A DNA stretch of 64,000 nt from Hortaea werneckii (Eukaryota; Ascomycota; Dothideomycetes; Mycosphaerellales; Teratosphaeriaceae). The stretch is from assembly GCA_037044905.1 (NCBI GenBank), contig JBAOKB010000144.1, positions 992,001 through 1,056,000 of the forward strand, written 5' to 3'. Below, in pieces: positions 43,637 through 53,906 of this stretch (position 1 is the stretch's first letter; each line of letters opens with the position of its first letter). The notes beneath the pieces are model-generated. The model saw only the letters and a list, made by a program, of their open reading frames with translations, made no database searches and was not told the origin of the DNA. The position numbers and the translations under genes are program-made.

Positions 43637-45897
43637 TCAGATGAAAGATGCCTCGTGGCCATTGGTATTACCATTTGGCTCCAAATGTGCGATCAAGGCT
43701 TTGAGGTTTGGCTGTCTTCCCAAGAGGTCTACTAGCATTTGCAACTCGTCTCTGCTGCTGCCGTTCGCCAGAATAGTGCGTCGATATCTCAAACCAGCAC
43801 TACTATCCCTCGGGTCTTTTTCAAAAACCGTCGAGAATATATCGCTGGCGTAGATCTGAGTACTTTCATTGTCTGTCAGTGAATTGCTCATCGCGGAGTC
43901 GATAATATCTTTTCAAGCTCTTACATTAGATACTTGTAGAGCCCTTCGACTGTGAAGTGGTCCGGCATACATGCTTGCGCTGGACAGAAAACTCCAGGGT
44001 GGTCCATGCCAAGGGTCTGGCTCATCATGAAATGAGACAACTCTGTACTGTCCATTTCACTCGCTTCCTGGATTGATCGAGCGGATCCAATGGCGAATTG
44101 AAAACGACTCACGGCCAACATGCCTAGCATCTTGACAGCGTCCTTTATTTTCCTCCTATGCAAAAGCCTCTCGGTGAGATGATCAGGCATGCTGCGTTCC
44201 TTCTCATTAGCGGTATGCTCTTGCCTTTGATCAAACTCATCGTTCGCTTGATGCAGCTGACCCAACGATTTGAGTATCTCAGGATGCCAGCACCAGTGTT
44301 CCAGCATCTGGCTAGGTGCTTCGTTGAAATCTTCGGCTGTGCTTGCACCATGAAAGCGAGCGAACTCCGTCTTCGCAACAAGGTCGTGTATTCCATGGCC
44401 AAGCTCATGGAACAGTAAAACAACTTCCTGATGCTGCAAAAATCGATAGCCGTTTTCTCTCGGCTTGTCGAAGTTGCACAAGAGACAGGTAGAAGGATAC
44501 ACACGATTGCCGTCCTCATCGGTAAACCCCTATCCACGATCAGTCATATCTCTTAAGACTGGTTGTCGGTATCCTTACTAACAGGGTTGATAGGCAGGTC
44601 GCAAAACCCCGGTCGTTTGCCCGGCCTGCAGAAGAGGTCCATGTACAAGTAGCCCAGGAAGGTTTGCTCGTCAACGTCGCCCAACGGCGCATCCCAAACC
44701 GCAAAGATAAGGACGTCTGGATGCCAAGTTAATGCCCGCCGACCTTGCCCATTCGTCAGGTATTCCACGTCCTGGTCATCAATCTCGGCAAATGAGATTC
44801 CAAAGACGCCTTCGAAAATCTTAAGCGTTCGCTGAACCGTACCAGACATTTCGAAGTACTGGCTAACCTCATCTGCGTCAATGCCATAGTACTCCTCAAT
44901 CATCTTCTGCGTATAGTGGTAGCGATCCCATTCGCAGAACTTCCCGTCGTCTTCCTCGCCATGACCGTATAAATCTTCACTTTTCAATACCCTCCAGCGC
45001 TTGATTAGATGATTCTTGAGGGGTGACGATCGCTTCTCCAAATTATCGAGCAGATTTCGAACAGTTGCTGGCGACTTTATGAGATTGTGTCTCATGGTCA
45101 TCTGCATGTAGTCTTCGTAGCCGAGTATCTGAGCCTTCTGCGTCCGCAACACGATTGCACGTTCTAACAGGGGGACATTAGGTTCAGCTGCTAAAGCGCG
45201 TGCTGTATAGATCTTGCGCCTTGTTTCGGAACGACGTGCTGTGCTTAAGGCTTTCCACCACCGCATACCCTGGAAAGGAAGTCGAAGCCTTGCTCTATCC
45301 TCGCTTCGATCATTTTTCGCAAAGCAAGTCAAAGTCAACGCCTTCGAGTTCATCTGGAGCGAGCCATATCCCGGATTCCTGTCCACATGTGTGGAGATAC
45401 TCATGCTTCACTTGAGATAGCTCTTCCTCGATGAGCTCTAAATTGCACCTATCGTTTGCTCTCATTCTGCCACGATGGTCTTCAAAGTTTGATAAGACCT
45501 GACCGACATATTTCTTGCGCTCAGTGGTCAACACTTCATTTTTGTCGTTGACAGCGGCGACAAGCGTATCCAAATCAGCCCGCTGGGCAGTACTCGTCTC
45601 GAAGTGTGCGAAACGCTTTGAAGCTTCTCGGCAAGCAGCTCTCAGGCTGTCGTCCGGAGACACACTGGCGAGAAACTCAACTTGCTGACAGAAATGAATT
45701 CTTGCGTTCTCGTCATGACCCAAAGGCAGAACGACGTTATTGAAAGTGGCCGTTTCTGGAATGTATCGCTCAATAAGGTCATCCTGAAGCTTCGTAGCCC
45801 TCGCCAGTACAGTCGCCGTGGTTGCCAGGACAGACTGCGCAGTTGCGATGAAAAGATTTGGTGGTGACGAGGGGATCGTATGATCCCGCTGAAACAT
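43637..45897 (-). CDS. M3 metallopeptidase (thimet oligopeptidase/MepB type), frameshifted
   Basis: A cytosolic zinc oligopeptidase that degrades short peptides. It starts MFQRDHTIPSSPPNLFIATA. Exons on the minus strand are about 45897-44583, 44529-43925 and 43886-43637. The zinc motif is LLFHELGHGIHDL, with the third ligand Glu in NEAPSQMLEHW downstream. Other family marks are ATFNNVVLPLGHDENAR near the N-terminus, NVPLLERAIVLRTQKAQILG, and the C-terminal YASDIFSTVF and ILANGSSRDELQML. The frame breaks twice: near 45314 (DFDLLCEK then MIEARIEQG, an A run one short) and near 45288 (EQG then LRLPFQG). Corrected, about 720 residues. Both breaks look like one-base losses, not introns. Confidence 0.85.
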
Positions 45898-46384
45898 TCT
45901 GGTATTCGTAATCCTCATTGTCAAGTCAGCGTAATTGAAGTGCCAGCACGGGTTGCAAGACTTGTATCGGTATTGCAAAGACTATCGTGATGACAATGTT
46001 AGAGGAATCACGAAATTCAATTGTGCTGATAAGTGAGAGTAAAACTCTCCACTGGGCTCGCAGGTTGCATCGTCACAAGTCATGATGTCCAGCCGCGTGA
46101 ACTGGTGTCGAGGCTATGCTGAGAAAAGTAGTTGCCGTGCGTCTCGATGATAACGCTGATAAGGATGTAGAAGTGTGGGGCTGCACCGACATGCAGAAGC
46201 GAGAGTGCTTGAAGTGGGACAGAGTAAGGAGCGGATAGAAAGTTATACATGAATTCCGCAAGGGAAACGACTACCTATCCCGAGACACGTACTTCTGCCT
46301 GAAGAGGATCTCCATACGCAGTAGATAAACCACATCGAGCTTCGTTTTATTTCACATCCATGCCTCACCGTCCCATTTTCTAAC
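45898..46384. other. Divergent promoter region
   Basis: It lies between the divergent M3 peptidase and F-box-like genes. No gene or clear motif is seen. Confidence 0.4.
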
Positions 46385-47368
46385 ATGTCAATTGCCGCGA
46401 TGCAAGCTCCGCTGGATACCGCCTTTTTCAGAGGAAATCATCCCTATCCCCAGTCTACGAGCAGTCGGGAGGGAAAGCGGACGAGATTCTTCGATCTCCC
46501 AGCTGAAATTCGCAACGAAATATACCTACTCGCTCTACCGCCTTATATCCGGAACACAGAACAGACTTGGATGACTGAAGAGACGGCATACTTCTACAAG
46601 AAACTATTCCGCAAGTTCGGCCTTTTGCGAACCTGTCGACAAACCCGTCATGAAGTCACCAGCATGATCTGGGTCGGCCGACAGGTTGTGTTTCCGTACC
46701 ATGCCTCGCATACCGTCCAGACACTCGGCTGGTGGCTCACCACGCTCGTGACAGCAGACCTAGGCCATCAGATCCCGCCATTTGCTTTACAAGCGACGAA
46801 AGCGCGTGGAACGTCCGAATGCCCAAGGTGCTGCGACCATTTCATCATTTCCATCGATGTCCTCCGGAATCGTGTCCGAGTCGCTGACATCTCCTGGTGT
46901 TGCTGGCCTCAGGAGCAAGTGCTGAAGACTTTGAGCGCGGTCCAAGCTGTGCTGGATGTGAGTTTCGGACCTTACCAGCGTCAATCCGCGGACACCTTGA
47001 TGCGCTTTGCCGATATGCTGCTTGTGTACGGCCTGGGGGCGTGCTGGTACGCTGGGAAGGATAAGGAATGGGTCTCGGACGAACTTGAGAGCGAGCAGGG
47101 CGACTTTCGGGTACGGTTCACCGGGAAATCGGCAAGACGACCGCCAAAATTGCTGGAAGAAGATACGTTGTCGTCTGTCCAGGTCGGCCCGCGAAACCTA
47201 CCCCTCCAAGCTGCCGGTATCCAGCGTCGTTGGCAGGCAAGAATAGCGTCAGAAGCGTTGGGGGAAGCTACATTTTCGATTATCCCTTTCGACACCACTC
47301 AACCTCTCTCTCCAAGCTATTCGGAATCGATCTCAGGCTATTCAGAATCAGAATTCGGCTTTATGTAA
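46385..47368 (+). CDS. F-box-like (2EXR-type) protein
   Basis: 327 residues, one exon, starting MSIAAMQAPLDTAFFRG. The short motif RFFDLPAEIRNEIYLLAL near residue 35 is the hallmark of the many fungal F-box-like proteins annotated as 2EXR or DUF3328-neighbour families. It is followed by LLRTCRQTRHEVTSMIW, the usual second helix. After that only a Trp/Cys-rich region (ISWCCWPQEQVLKTL) and a Ser-rich tail are seen. These proteins are presumed Skp1 adaptors or regulatory proteins; the target is unknown. Intact. Confidence 0.75.
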   Translation: MSIAAMQAPLDTAFFRGNHPYPQSTSSREGKRTRFFDLPAEIRNEIYLLALPPYIRNTEQTWMTEETAYFYKKLFRKFGLLRTCRQTRHEVTSMIWVGRQVVFPYHASHTVQTLGWWLTTLVTADLGHQIPPFALQATKARGTSECPRCCDHFIISIDVLRNRVRVADISWCCWPQEQVLKTLSAVQAVLDVSFGPYQRQSADTLMRFADMLLVYGLGACWYAGKDKEWVSDELESEQGDFRVRFTGKSARRPPKLLEEDTLSSVQVGPRNLPLQAAGIQRRWQARIASEALGEATFSIIPFDTTQPLSPSYSESISGYSESEFGFM

Positions 47369-47536
47369 TGAAGATCACACTGTCCGGGCTCTATGTTTTC
47401 GATCTATTGGCCATCTTAGCAAGTATACACAGCCATCCTGTAGTAAATCAACATTCTTCGTTAGGGTAAATTCAGCTCCTGCATCTAATCTTAGTCTGCC
47501 GCAGGTCTTCTCTGTAGACAACTGTTCACATATGAT

Positions 47537-48607
47537 CTATCCAAGAAGATCACCAAGCTGGTCCACGTAAGCACTGGGCTTGACTTCCGCTCCCGGCGCA
47601 AGGAACTCTTCCTTCTTGCTGACACCGCTCAGCACACACAGCGTACCGCCAAGCCCACCCTTGATGCCGAATTCGATATCGGTGTTCAGTCTGTCGCCCA
47701 CCATACACGCCTTCTTCCGGTCGAACTGGAACTTCGAAGCCACAGCGTCCATCATAGCTTGGCTTGGTTTGCCAAGTGCCAGCGGCTCCTGCCCGGTGGC
47801 TGTTACTACCGCTGCAGCCGTAGATCCAGCGCCAGGGAAGAACGTCCCTGCCGACGGAAGTGTGGAGTCGATGTTCGTGGCGAGGAAGTGAGCGCCGCGA
47901 CGGATATAGGCCATCGCGAGCGAGTACTTGAGATAGCTCGGGTGGTAGTCCAGACCGGTCAGGACGACGGAAACGTCGTCGTCCAGTAAGCTGCCGTTGG
48001 AGATGTTTTCAAAGTCCTGCGGCTGCATCTCCCGGCGGAGTAAAAGGTCGGTGCCGCCGCAGAAGGGCACGTCCTCAGCTTTCAGCTCCTGTTCCACACC
48101 AGTCTCCCCAAGCACGTAAACTTTGTTCTTCGGAGCCTCGAGGTTCATGACCCGCTTGATGTAGACCGCAGCGCTGTAGCTGCTCCCGAACACTTCATCT
48201 TCCTTGGCCTCGATGCCCATGCCGTGGAACTTCTTGACGTAATCGCCGCGAGACTTGGTGCTGTTGTTTGTCACGAACACGAGTTGCTTGTTCCGCTCGC
48301 GGAGCATCTTGATTGTCTCGGGGATGCGGGGAAAGAGGTGGTCTCCGGACCAGAGGACGCCTACTCTTCAGTTGTGGTCAGAGTGAATTCGTTCATGGTG
48401 AGCGTGCAAGAGCTGATGTACCATCGCAGTCGAAGAGGAAGACCTGTATCGCTTGTTAGCCATGACAATGGAAGATCAGCGCCGCAGAATAGTATATTAG
48501 CTTACATCGAACTTGTCAATGAATGCATCAATACCGGCCTTGTCGCCAGTGAGATACAGCGGTTCCGATCCCGCAGCAGACGAGACCAAGTTCTTGACCG
48601 CTTGCAT
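47537..48607 (-). CDS. HAD-IIA phosphatase (PHO13/phosphoglycolate phosphatase type)
   Basis: A cytosolic haloacid-dehalogenase phosphatase that repairs metabolic side products such as 2-phosphoglycolate; yeast Pho13 is the type member. It starts MQAVKNLVSSAAGSEPLY. Exons on the minus strand are 48607-48506, 48443-48422 (22 bases) and 48360-47537, giving 315 residues. The tiny middle exon plus its junctions rebuild the nucleophile motif VFLFDCDGVLWSGDHLF. Motif II is VFVTNNSTKSR, the cap runs through VYVLGETGVEQEL, and motifs III/IV are LGKPSQAM and MVGDRLNTDIEFG. The start is supported by conserved length and the short N-terminus before the substrate-lid segment. Confidence 0.92.
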
Positions 48608-49113
48608 GGCGAACGTATTTGGTCGTCCAAAAGAACGTCGAAGAAGTTTTGGCAATGAGCTCGTTCGCAAAAAACAAAGCGAAGATGAAGATCTTAAAAC
48701 ATCAAGTCCCAGTGCACATGAAGTCCCTGACGTCGGAAGTGGGCTGGTGGGATGGTTGATCGCCGGGATGCCGAGTTGAACGCGCTCCTTGTCCGGCCCG
48801 AAACTTAGCAATCCGCTAGGGACATCAACCGGTTCACTTGTGCATACATACCTACCCATATAGGTACATATACTACCTCCTAGTAGAATGACATCCTCTT
48901 CACTACTACTCACGCCAAGACCAATACTGCGTGCGTTTGAGAAGATTATCGGAGACACCTCCCAAGCAGGAAAGCTGGGTTTACAACAATACTCTGAGAA
49001 GCTCTCAATACCTTCTTTTCACAAACAGACCGTCGAACAAGATGTAGCAACGTTGTCAATCTTTTAGATCTGATCTGCCTATCACTACAAAATCCTAAAA
49101 CAGCCAATGCTTC
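48608..49113. other. Gap between phosphatase and CWC22
   Basis: Phosphatase promoter (minus) and CWC22 3' UTR. The ORF 48497-48958 only extends the first phosphatase exon upstream. Confidence 0.45.
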
Positions 49114-51924
49114 CTACATAAAGTCCGAAGCCCTCGCTCTTCCGCCACCACCTCCACCCATCAACCCCCTCCTACTAGGGTGGATATGGCTCAAGTCCTC
49201 TTCAGGATGCTTCTCCTTAGGTTTAGGCGCTGGCCCCTCACCGTTAGTCTTCGGGCCCGGTCCACCTTTCTTCTTCGGCGGCGGACTACGAGAAGCTTCA
49301 GGCGAGCTGGTGTTGCGTCTGCGTTTGTGCGCGGGACCAGCGTTTCCTTTGCGAGGTGGGGGAGAGCGGGCATCGGACGCCTTCCGACGTCTTGGAGGCG
49401 ATCGAGAGCGCGATGGTGACCGCGACCGAGAAGAATAGTCGCTGCTGTAGCTCCTTGCTCGCTTTTCCTTTCCTGCGCCGTTACGGCGAGGTGGTGACGC
49501 TGATCTTGTGGACGAGCGGCCCCGTCTGCGTGAAGGTGATCGGGAGTAGGAATCGGCTCTTCTGCCCTTGCCCTTGTCTTTGGCACCACGTTCGCGTAAT
49601 GGGGAACGAGAAACAGAAGATGAATATCTTCTCTTCCTCGGCGGCGGAGATCTAGACCGAGATCGTGACACTGATCGGTCGCTGTAGCTGGCACTTCTTG
49701 TTCGTCTCCGTGGTGGCGAGCGGGATCGTGAACGCGATCTGGAATCGTATGATGGACTACGACCCCTTCGCTTGGGAGGCGGCGAGCGGCTATCGTAGCT
49801 TGCGCTCCTGGCTCTGCTTTTGCGGGGAGGCGACCGAGAGCGACTGTAGCTCGCGTTCCTTGCGTTGCGTCTTGGAGGTGTTCTGGAGCGGCTCCTGGAC
49901 CGGCTTCGGGAATCAGATCGTGACCGGCTCGAGTAGCTGCTGTAGCTGCTATAACTGGACACGCTCTCACTTCGGCCCCGGCTGCTGGGCGTGGGGCTGC
50001 GAGCGGCAACAGGCGGTGGAGCAGGCTTCGGTGCGTTCTTCAACCATTCACGCATACCCTCAGTCAGCACGCCCATGCCAATAGCCGTGAAGAAGTTGAT
50101 GCTGAAACGCGTGTTCTTCGGGTTGTCGGTAGGGAACATGCCGGCAAGAGCAGGTTGGAGTTCGTCGGCACGCAAGCGAGCAGTAAGATCTTTCATGCCA
50201 ACGCCCATGGCAAGTTCCTCGATCAGGATCTTGATGAAGATACGAGAGGACGATGTGGTGTCATCCTCGTTGAGGTTGACAGCACGAAGCACCTCCCAGT
50301 TGATGGCATCGGAAGACAGAAGATGACCAAAGAATTGCGCAATGATGCGGAGCCGGTTGGTCTCGTATCGGTGGATCGTGTCGTAATATTTGGCGAACAT
50401 TTCCTCGAACAGCGAACGCCAGAGGCGATTGAGCTTACAGAAGCGTTCGCCAATTAAGCCGAAAAATTTGTTGTATGTCCGCTCTTGAGAGCAACACTCG
50501 ATGATCATCGAGGGCAGCTCCTCTTCTTTGCCGGTGGGTAAGTTGATACGCATCAGCTTGTGAGTAGCCTCTTCGAAACCGCCCGAAGACATAATTGTAA
50601 GGTAAATAGACCGCCGCAAGTTCACAAGATCAGTGTTCGTCTGGTCTTTGATCTCCACGGCCTTCTCCGCCTCGTCCTCTTCTTCCTCGCTACTCTCGTC
50701 GGAAGCGTCCTCATTCTCGTCTTCACTTCCTGAAACCTCGCCCAAGATCTCCGCTTTCAGATTCTTATAGGCTTCCTCATTGGCCTCGAAATCCGAATCG
50801 TATTTGAAGATGTTGAGACTATCTTCCGTTTGCAGTTGGTCATCTAGGCCAGGACGGTGAGTAATCTGATCTTCCTCTTCAACGAGATCCAGCTCTTCTT
50901 TCATGGCCTGGTGATCCTTGTACTTGTCCTTGCGAATCTGAAATAGCACTTCAATCATGTATTGGGTCCTCTTATCAATATCGGCTTCGTGAAGGATGCT
51001 TCGGAATTGATCGTATACAGCCAGTGCGATTTGGCTGTTCATCTCCTCAATGTGCTGTCCCACTTCCTTCATCAGGCCGACAGCAATCTCCACACTGTCA
51101 TCCGTCGGTTTGTGAAGAAGCAACAGCAACATCTGGGCGGCCAGCATTTCGTGTGCGACCTGCTGATTGATCAAGTGCGCAATAAAAGTCGTGCTACTCA
51201 AGCAGACAGCCTTGTCATTTCTCTTGAACGCCTTCCTAAACTGGATGATCAACCTGTTGACCAGCAGCTCTCCAACCTGAGGCAATTTTGTGTTGACAAC
51301 GGCAGCCATGGCAGCCAGCACAGGCGTGAAAGGCAATGATGCTGCTTGAGCCTTCATGATACTCCTGCAAAACAAGCCTCTACCACGCACCAGGTTCTCG
51401 TTGAATAGCTCGGGGACAATGTCCTTGATATTGCTGACATTGACCTTATTGATCAGCCCGTTAATGCTCTTTTTCAGCGACTCCCACGCCATCCGCTGAT
51501 ATTCTTTGCTCGACTTGTCCGTGATCTGCGACTGCAGCGCTTTCAGTCGGGCGGGCGGAATGTAGGTGCCGCCCGAGCGCATGTTGAGCAGCTTGTCATA
51601 CTCTGCCTTAGCCGCTGCCTGTTTCTCCTCCGCTGACAGCGGCTTACTGGCCTCGGCCTCATCCTCTCGCTGTCGCAGCTCCAGCTGGCGGGCGCGCTCG
51701 CGTGCCCGTTCGCGGTCAGTGTCTCGCGGCAAAGGAGCATTTCGGCGCGGCGGTGATCGCGAATACGAAGACGACCGGCGTCGACGCAGCGGCGGGGCGT
51801 CGCGACGTGGTGAAGGCGAGCGCGAAGTTGGTGATCGCTTGCGGGAGCTGTTGTTCTCTTCGGGTCTGCTGTCACCAGCCTCGGGGGTTGGCAGACGCGC
51901 TTCGGACTGCATGGCGGTCGCCAT
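49114..51924 (-). CDS. cwc22: Pre-mRNA-splicing factor CWC22 with RS tail
   Basis: A spliceosome component that contacts the exon-junction helicase eIF4A3 and is needed for catalytic activation. A single exon of 936 residues starts MATAMQSEARLPTPEAG at 51924; the open frame upstream (to 52392) lacks conservation. In order: a short SR-rich N-terminus, a linker with GGTYIPPARLKALQ (the family signature before the MIF4G domain), an MIF4G domain (INGLINKVNVSNIKDIVPEL through HKPTDDSVEIAVGLMKEVG), an acidic linker (SSEEEEDEAEK), an MA3 domain (LRRSIYLTIMSSGGFEEATH), and a very long Arg/Ser/Pro tail. The extended RS tail is longer than in yeast. Divergent from the YwbE-like gene across 249 bp. Confidence 0.93.
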   Translation of the reverse strand: MATAMQSEARLPTPEAGDSRPEENNSSRKRSPTSRSPSPRRDAPPLRRRRSSSYSRSPPRRNAPLPRDTDRERARERARQLELRQREDEAEASKPLSAEEKQAAAKAEYDKLLNMRSGGTYIPPARLKALQSQITDKSSKEYQRMAWESLKKSINGLINKVNVSNIKDIVPELFNENLVRGRGLFCRSIMKAQAASLPFTPVLAAMAAVVNTKLPQVGELLVNRLIIQFRKAFKRNDKAVCLSSTTFIAHLINQQVAHEMLAAQMLLLLLHKPTDDSVEIAVGLMKEVGQHIEEMNSQIALAVYDQFRSILHEADIDKRTQYMIEVLFQIRKDKYKDHQAMKEELDLVEEEDQITHRPGLDDQLQTEDSLNIFKYDSDFEANEEAYKNLKAEILGEVSGSEDENEDASDESSEEEEDEAEKAVEIKDQTNTDLVNLRRSIYLTIMSSGGFEEATHKLMRINLPTGKEEELPSMIIECCSQERTYNKFFGLIGERFCKLNRLWRSLFEEMFAKYYDTIHRYETNRLRIIAQFFGHLLSSDAINWEVLRAVNLNEDDTTSSSRIFIKILIEELAMGVGMKDLTARLRADELQPALAGMFPTDNPKNTRFSINFFTAIGMGVLTEGMREWLKNAPKPAPPPVAARSPTPSSRGRSESVSSYSSYSSYSSRSRSDSRSRSRSRSRTPPRRNARNASYSRSRSPPRKSRARSASYDSRSPPPKRRGRSPSYDSRSRSRSRSPPRRRTRSASYSDRSVSRSRSRSPPPRKRRYSSSVSRSPLRERGAKDKGKGRRADSYSRSPSRRRGRSSTRSASPPRRNGAGKEKRARSYSSDYSSRSRSPSRSRSPPRRRKASDARSPPPRKGNAGPAHKRRRNTSSPEASRSPPPKKKGGPGPKTNGEGPAPKPKEKHPEEDLSHIHPSRRGLMGGGGGGRARASDFM

Positions 51925-52173
51925 TATTCGGCCCCAGTCACGCGACGACGCCTCAAGTGCTAATACGAGCCAGAGAGCGAAGAGCCGGGATGTGGAATCG
52001 TGAGGAGGTGAGCTGGAGGTTGCTACGATACAAGCTAGAAACTCGCAAATCCAGGCAAGCTTTGTCGCACGGATCATCGCACGAGTCATGAGTGCAGCCC
52101 GCCACGTGCTCGCGCGTCTGGTACAAGCATTTTCGGGTCGGTCTTCATAACATTCACCACTGCAATCTATACC

Positions 52174-52806
52174 ATGAATAGACCACGCAACCGGCAGCCG
52201 AGATCTGACAGAGGTGGTCGTGGCGGTGGCAGAGGCGGTGGTGGACGCGGCAGAGGAAATGGTCCCGCAGGCCCGCCACGACGGCCCAAACCAGACTACG
52301 ATCCAAACGTGCCCACCATAAGGCAAGTCGTGCCTGGTGCATCCGTATCGATTGTGCTCAAGGCTGATCAGCCAACTGGGCGCGAGGTGCAAGGGAAAGT
52401 CGGAGAGCTACTAACACGAGGCAATCATCCGAGAGGTATCAAAGTGCGATTGCAAGATGGGAGAGTTGGACGGGTGCAGCGAATGGTCAATGCCGACGCG
52501 CCTTCCACTGGCGGCTCTGCGCCAATGCAAGTACGTCGAGAAGGCCCACAGCAGGTGCCAAGCAGGGTCATCAGAATGGAGAGGGACGTCCGGCTTGATG
52601 AGGATGAATTTCCTGAGGGTCCACCTCCGAGAAATCTGGGTGCTTTCTTTCCCGATAGTCCAAGCGAAGGGGAAAACGAGGACGAGAACGCCGCGAGTGT
52701 CGGCGCAGGCGGATTTACCACTGCCAATGTGAAATGCCCCTTTTGCGACCACTTCGAGGGCGACGAGGTGGCAGTAAGCCATCACGTTGAGCAACACATC
52801 ACTTGA
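52174..52806 (+). CDS. YwbE-like (DUF2196) protein with RGG N-terminus and zinc finger
   Basis: 210 residues, one exon, starting MNRPRNRQPRSDRGGRG. In order: an RGG-box (GGRGGGRGGGGRGRG), typical of RNA-binding proteins; a YwbE/DUF2196 beta-barrel (IRQVVPGASVSIVLKADQ, GIKVRLQDGRVGRVQRM), a small domain known from bacteria with unknown function; an acidic stretch; and a C2H2-like finger, CPFCDHFEGDEVAVSHHVEQ plus H (C-x2-C-x12-H-x3-H). The combination suggests RNA or ribonucleoprotein binding, which is inference. Its divergent partner is the splicing factor CWC22. Confidence 0.8.
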   Translation: MNRPRNRQPRSDRGGRGGGRGGGGRGRGNGPAGPPRRPKPDYDPNVPTIRQVVPGASVSIVLKADQPTGREVQGKVGELLTRGNHPRGIKVRLQDGRVGRVQRMVNADAPSTGGSAPMQVRREGPQQVPSRVIRMERDVRLDEDEFPEGPPPRNLGAFFPDSPSEGENEDENAASVGAGGFTTANVKCPFCDHFEGDEVAVSHHVEQHIT

Positions 52807-53519
52807 ACCCCTTATTACCTTAGGAATCTGTTGTACCTCTTATGTACTCCACAGTTCCATATTTGCAAGACAAACATATCGATGCACTCCGCCTGCCATT
52901 TCGCGAATACAGGAGCAAGAAGGCCGAGCATCTCGATCAAGGGGCTTCAGTATGGAAGCAACTTAGCTTCCAAGAACAATGCTTGTTTCTTGTTTCTGTC
53001 ATCTTCACATTGGCTCTGGCTTCTGCCATCAGAGACCTATGATGAAATCACGCATATCTCCTAACCCGGGCTTTTGTCCCGTGCCTTTCGGCAATGCGAA
53101 CGCCTTACTCTGTTGCACTTGTGCCAAGGACATAGAAATCGACCCTCATATCAGTGGTCCCAGCCGCTGTTCATACGATTCATTCCCGTGACGGACTATC
53201 TCAACAGACACTGAGTGCAAAGCATGGCTCGCGTGACAGGGTTCGCAGAAACGAGCATCAAAGACCAGCGACGGAGGAGAAAACGGTGAGGCTTGCTAGC
53301 CTAGGTGACATCCTGAAAACATCTCGGACAGCTGTAGCTGAGCAGCGAATCAATCGAAAAACGCGAAATCTTGATTTCCAATGTAGGCGGATCTCTACTT
53401 TCTACGACCACAAGCGTCGTAAGCAAGGCATCAATATGCACATTACAATTCCACCCCTATCTACGTAACCCCTTTCCTTTTGCTCTGGCAACTTGCTAGC
53501 TCCTTCTCCCCCAAAGTTC
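52807..53519. other. Convergent 3' region
   Basis: 0.7 kb between the YwbE-like gene and the minus-strand secreted protein gene. The ORFs (for example 53154-53468) have no domain content. No gene is seen. Confidence 0.45.
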
Positions 53520-53906
53520 CTAAATATTCGCCGAATTAAACTCCTGACAATCATTCCTCCCATAACTGCCAACCCCATGTCCATACTTATCGCCCTTCGC
53601 GCAGACCTCATAGAACTGACTCAGGCAGTACTTCTGCGGGATCCAGTCGCTGCCGTAGGGACAATGGTTCTTCGGCGCGACGAAGACATGGGTGCCGATG
53701 CCCTTGCCGTTGCGCTCGCTCCAGGCGCCGCGCATGCTGTAGGGGCTATTGGCCGTTAGGTCGGTCTTGGAGCAGAAGCGTTGGATGGCGACGCAGACGC
53801 CGGAGCGGGTCGCGTTGCATTTTTGTTGGCAGCGTTGTTTGGGCGTCAGTGCTGCTGAGGAGGTGGCGGCTAGGAGGCCCAGGGTCAGGTAGGCGAGGAG
53901 TTGCAT
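53520..53906 (-). CDS. Small secreted cysteine-rich protein (8 Cys)
   Basis: 128 residues starting MQLLAYLTLGLLAATSSAAL at 53906, a clear signal peptide with cleavage expected after SSA or AAL. An in-frame ATG 18 codons upstream would bury the signal, so I reject it. The mature part has eight Cys (QRCQQKC, GVCVAIQRFC, NHCPYG, KYCLSQFYEVC, DCQEF), enough for four disulfides, and no known domain. The size and pattern fit fungal effector-like or antimicrobial-like secreted proteins, but a function cannot be claimed. Intronless, flanked by housekeeping genes. Confidence 0.75.
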   Translation of the reverse strand: MQLLAYLTLGLLAATSSAALTPKQRCQQKCNATRSGVCVAIQRFCSKTDLTANSPYSMRGAWSERNGKGIGTHVFVAPKNHCPYGSDWIPQKYCLSQFYEVCAKGDKYGHGVGSYGRNDCQEFNSANI

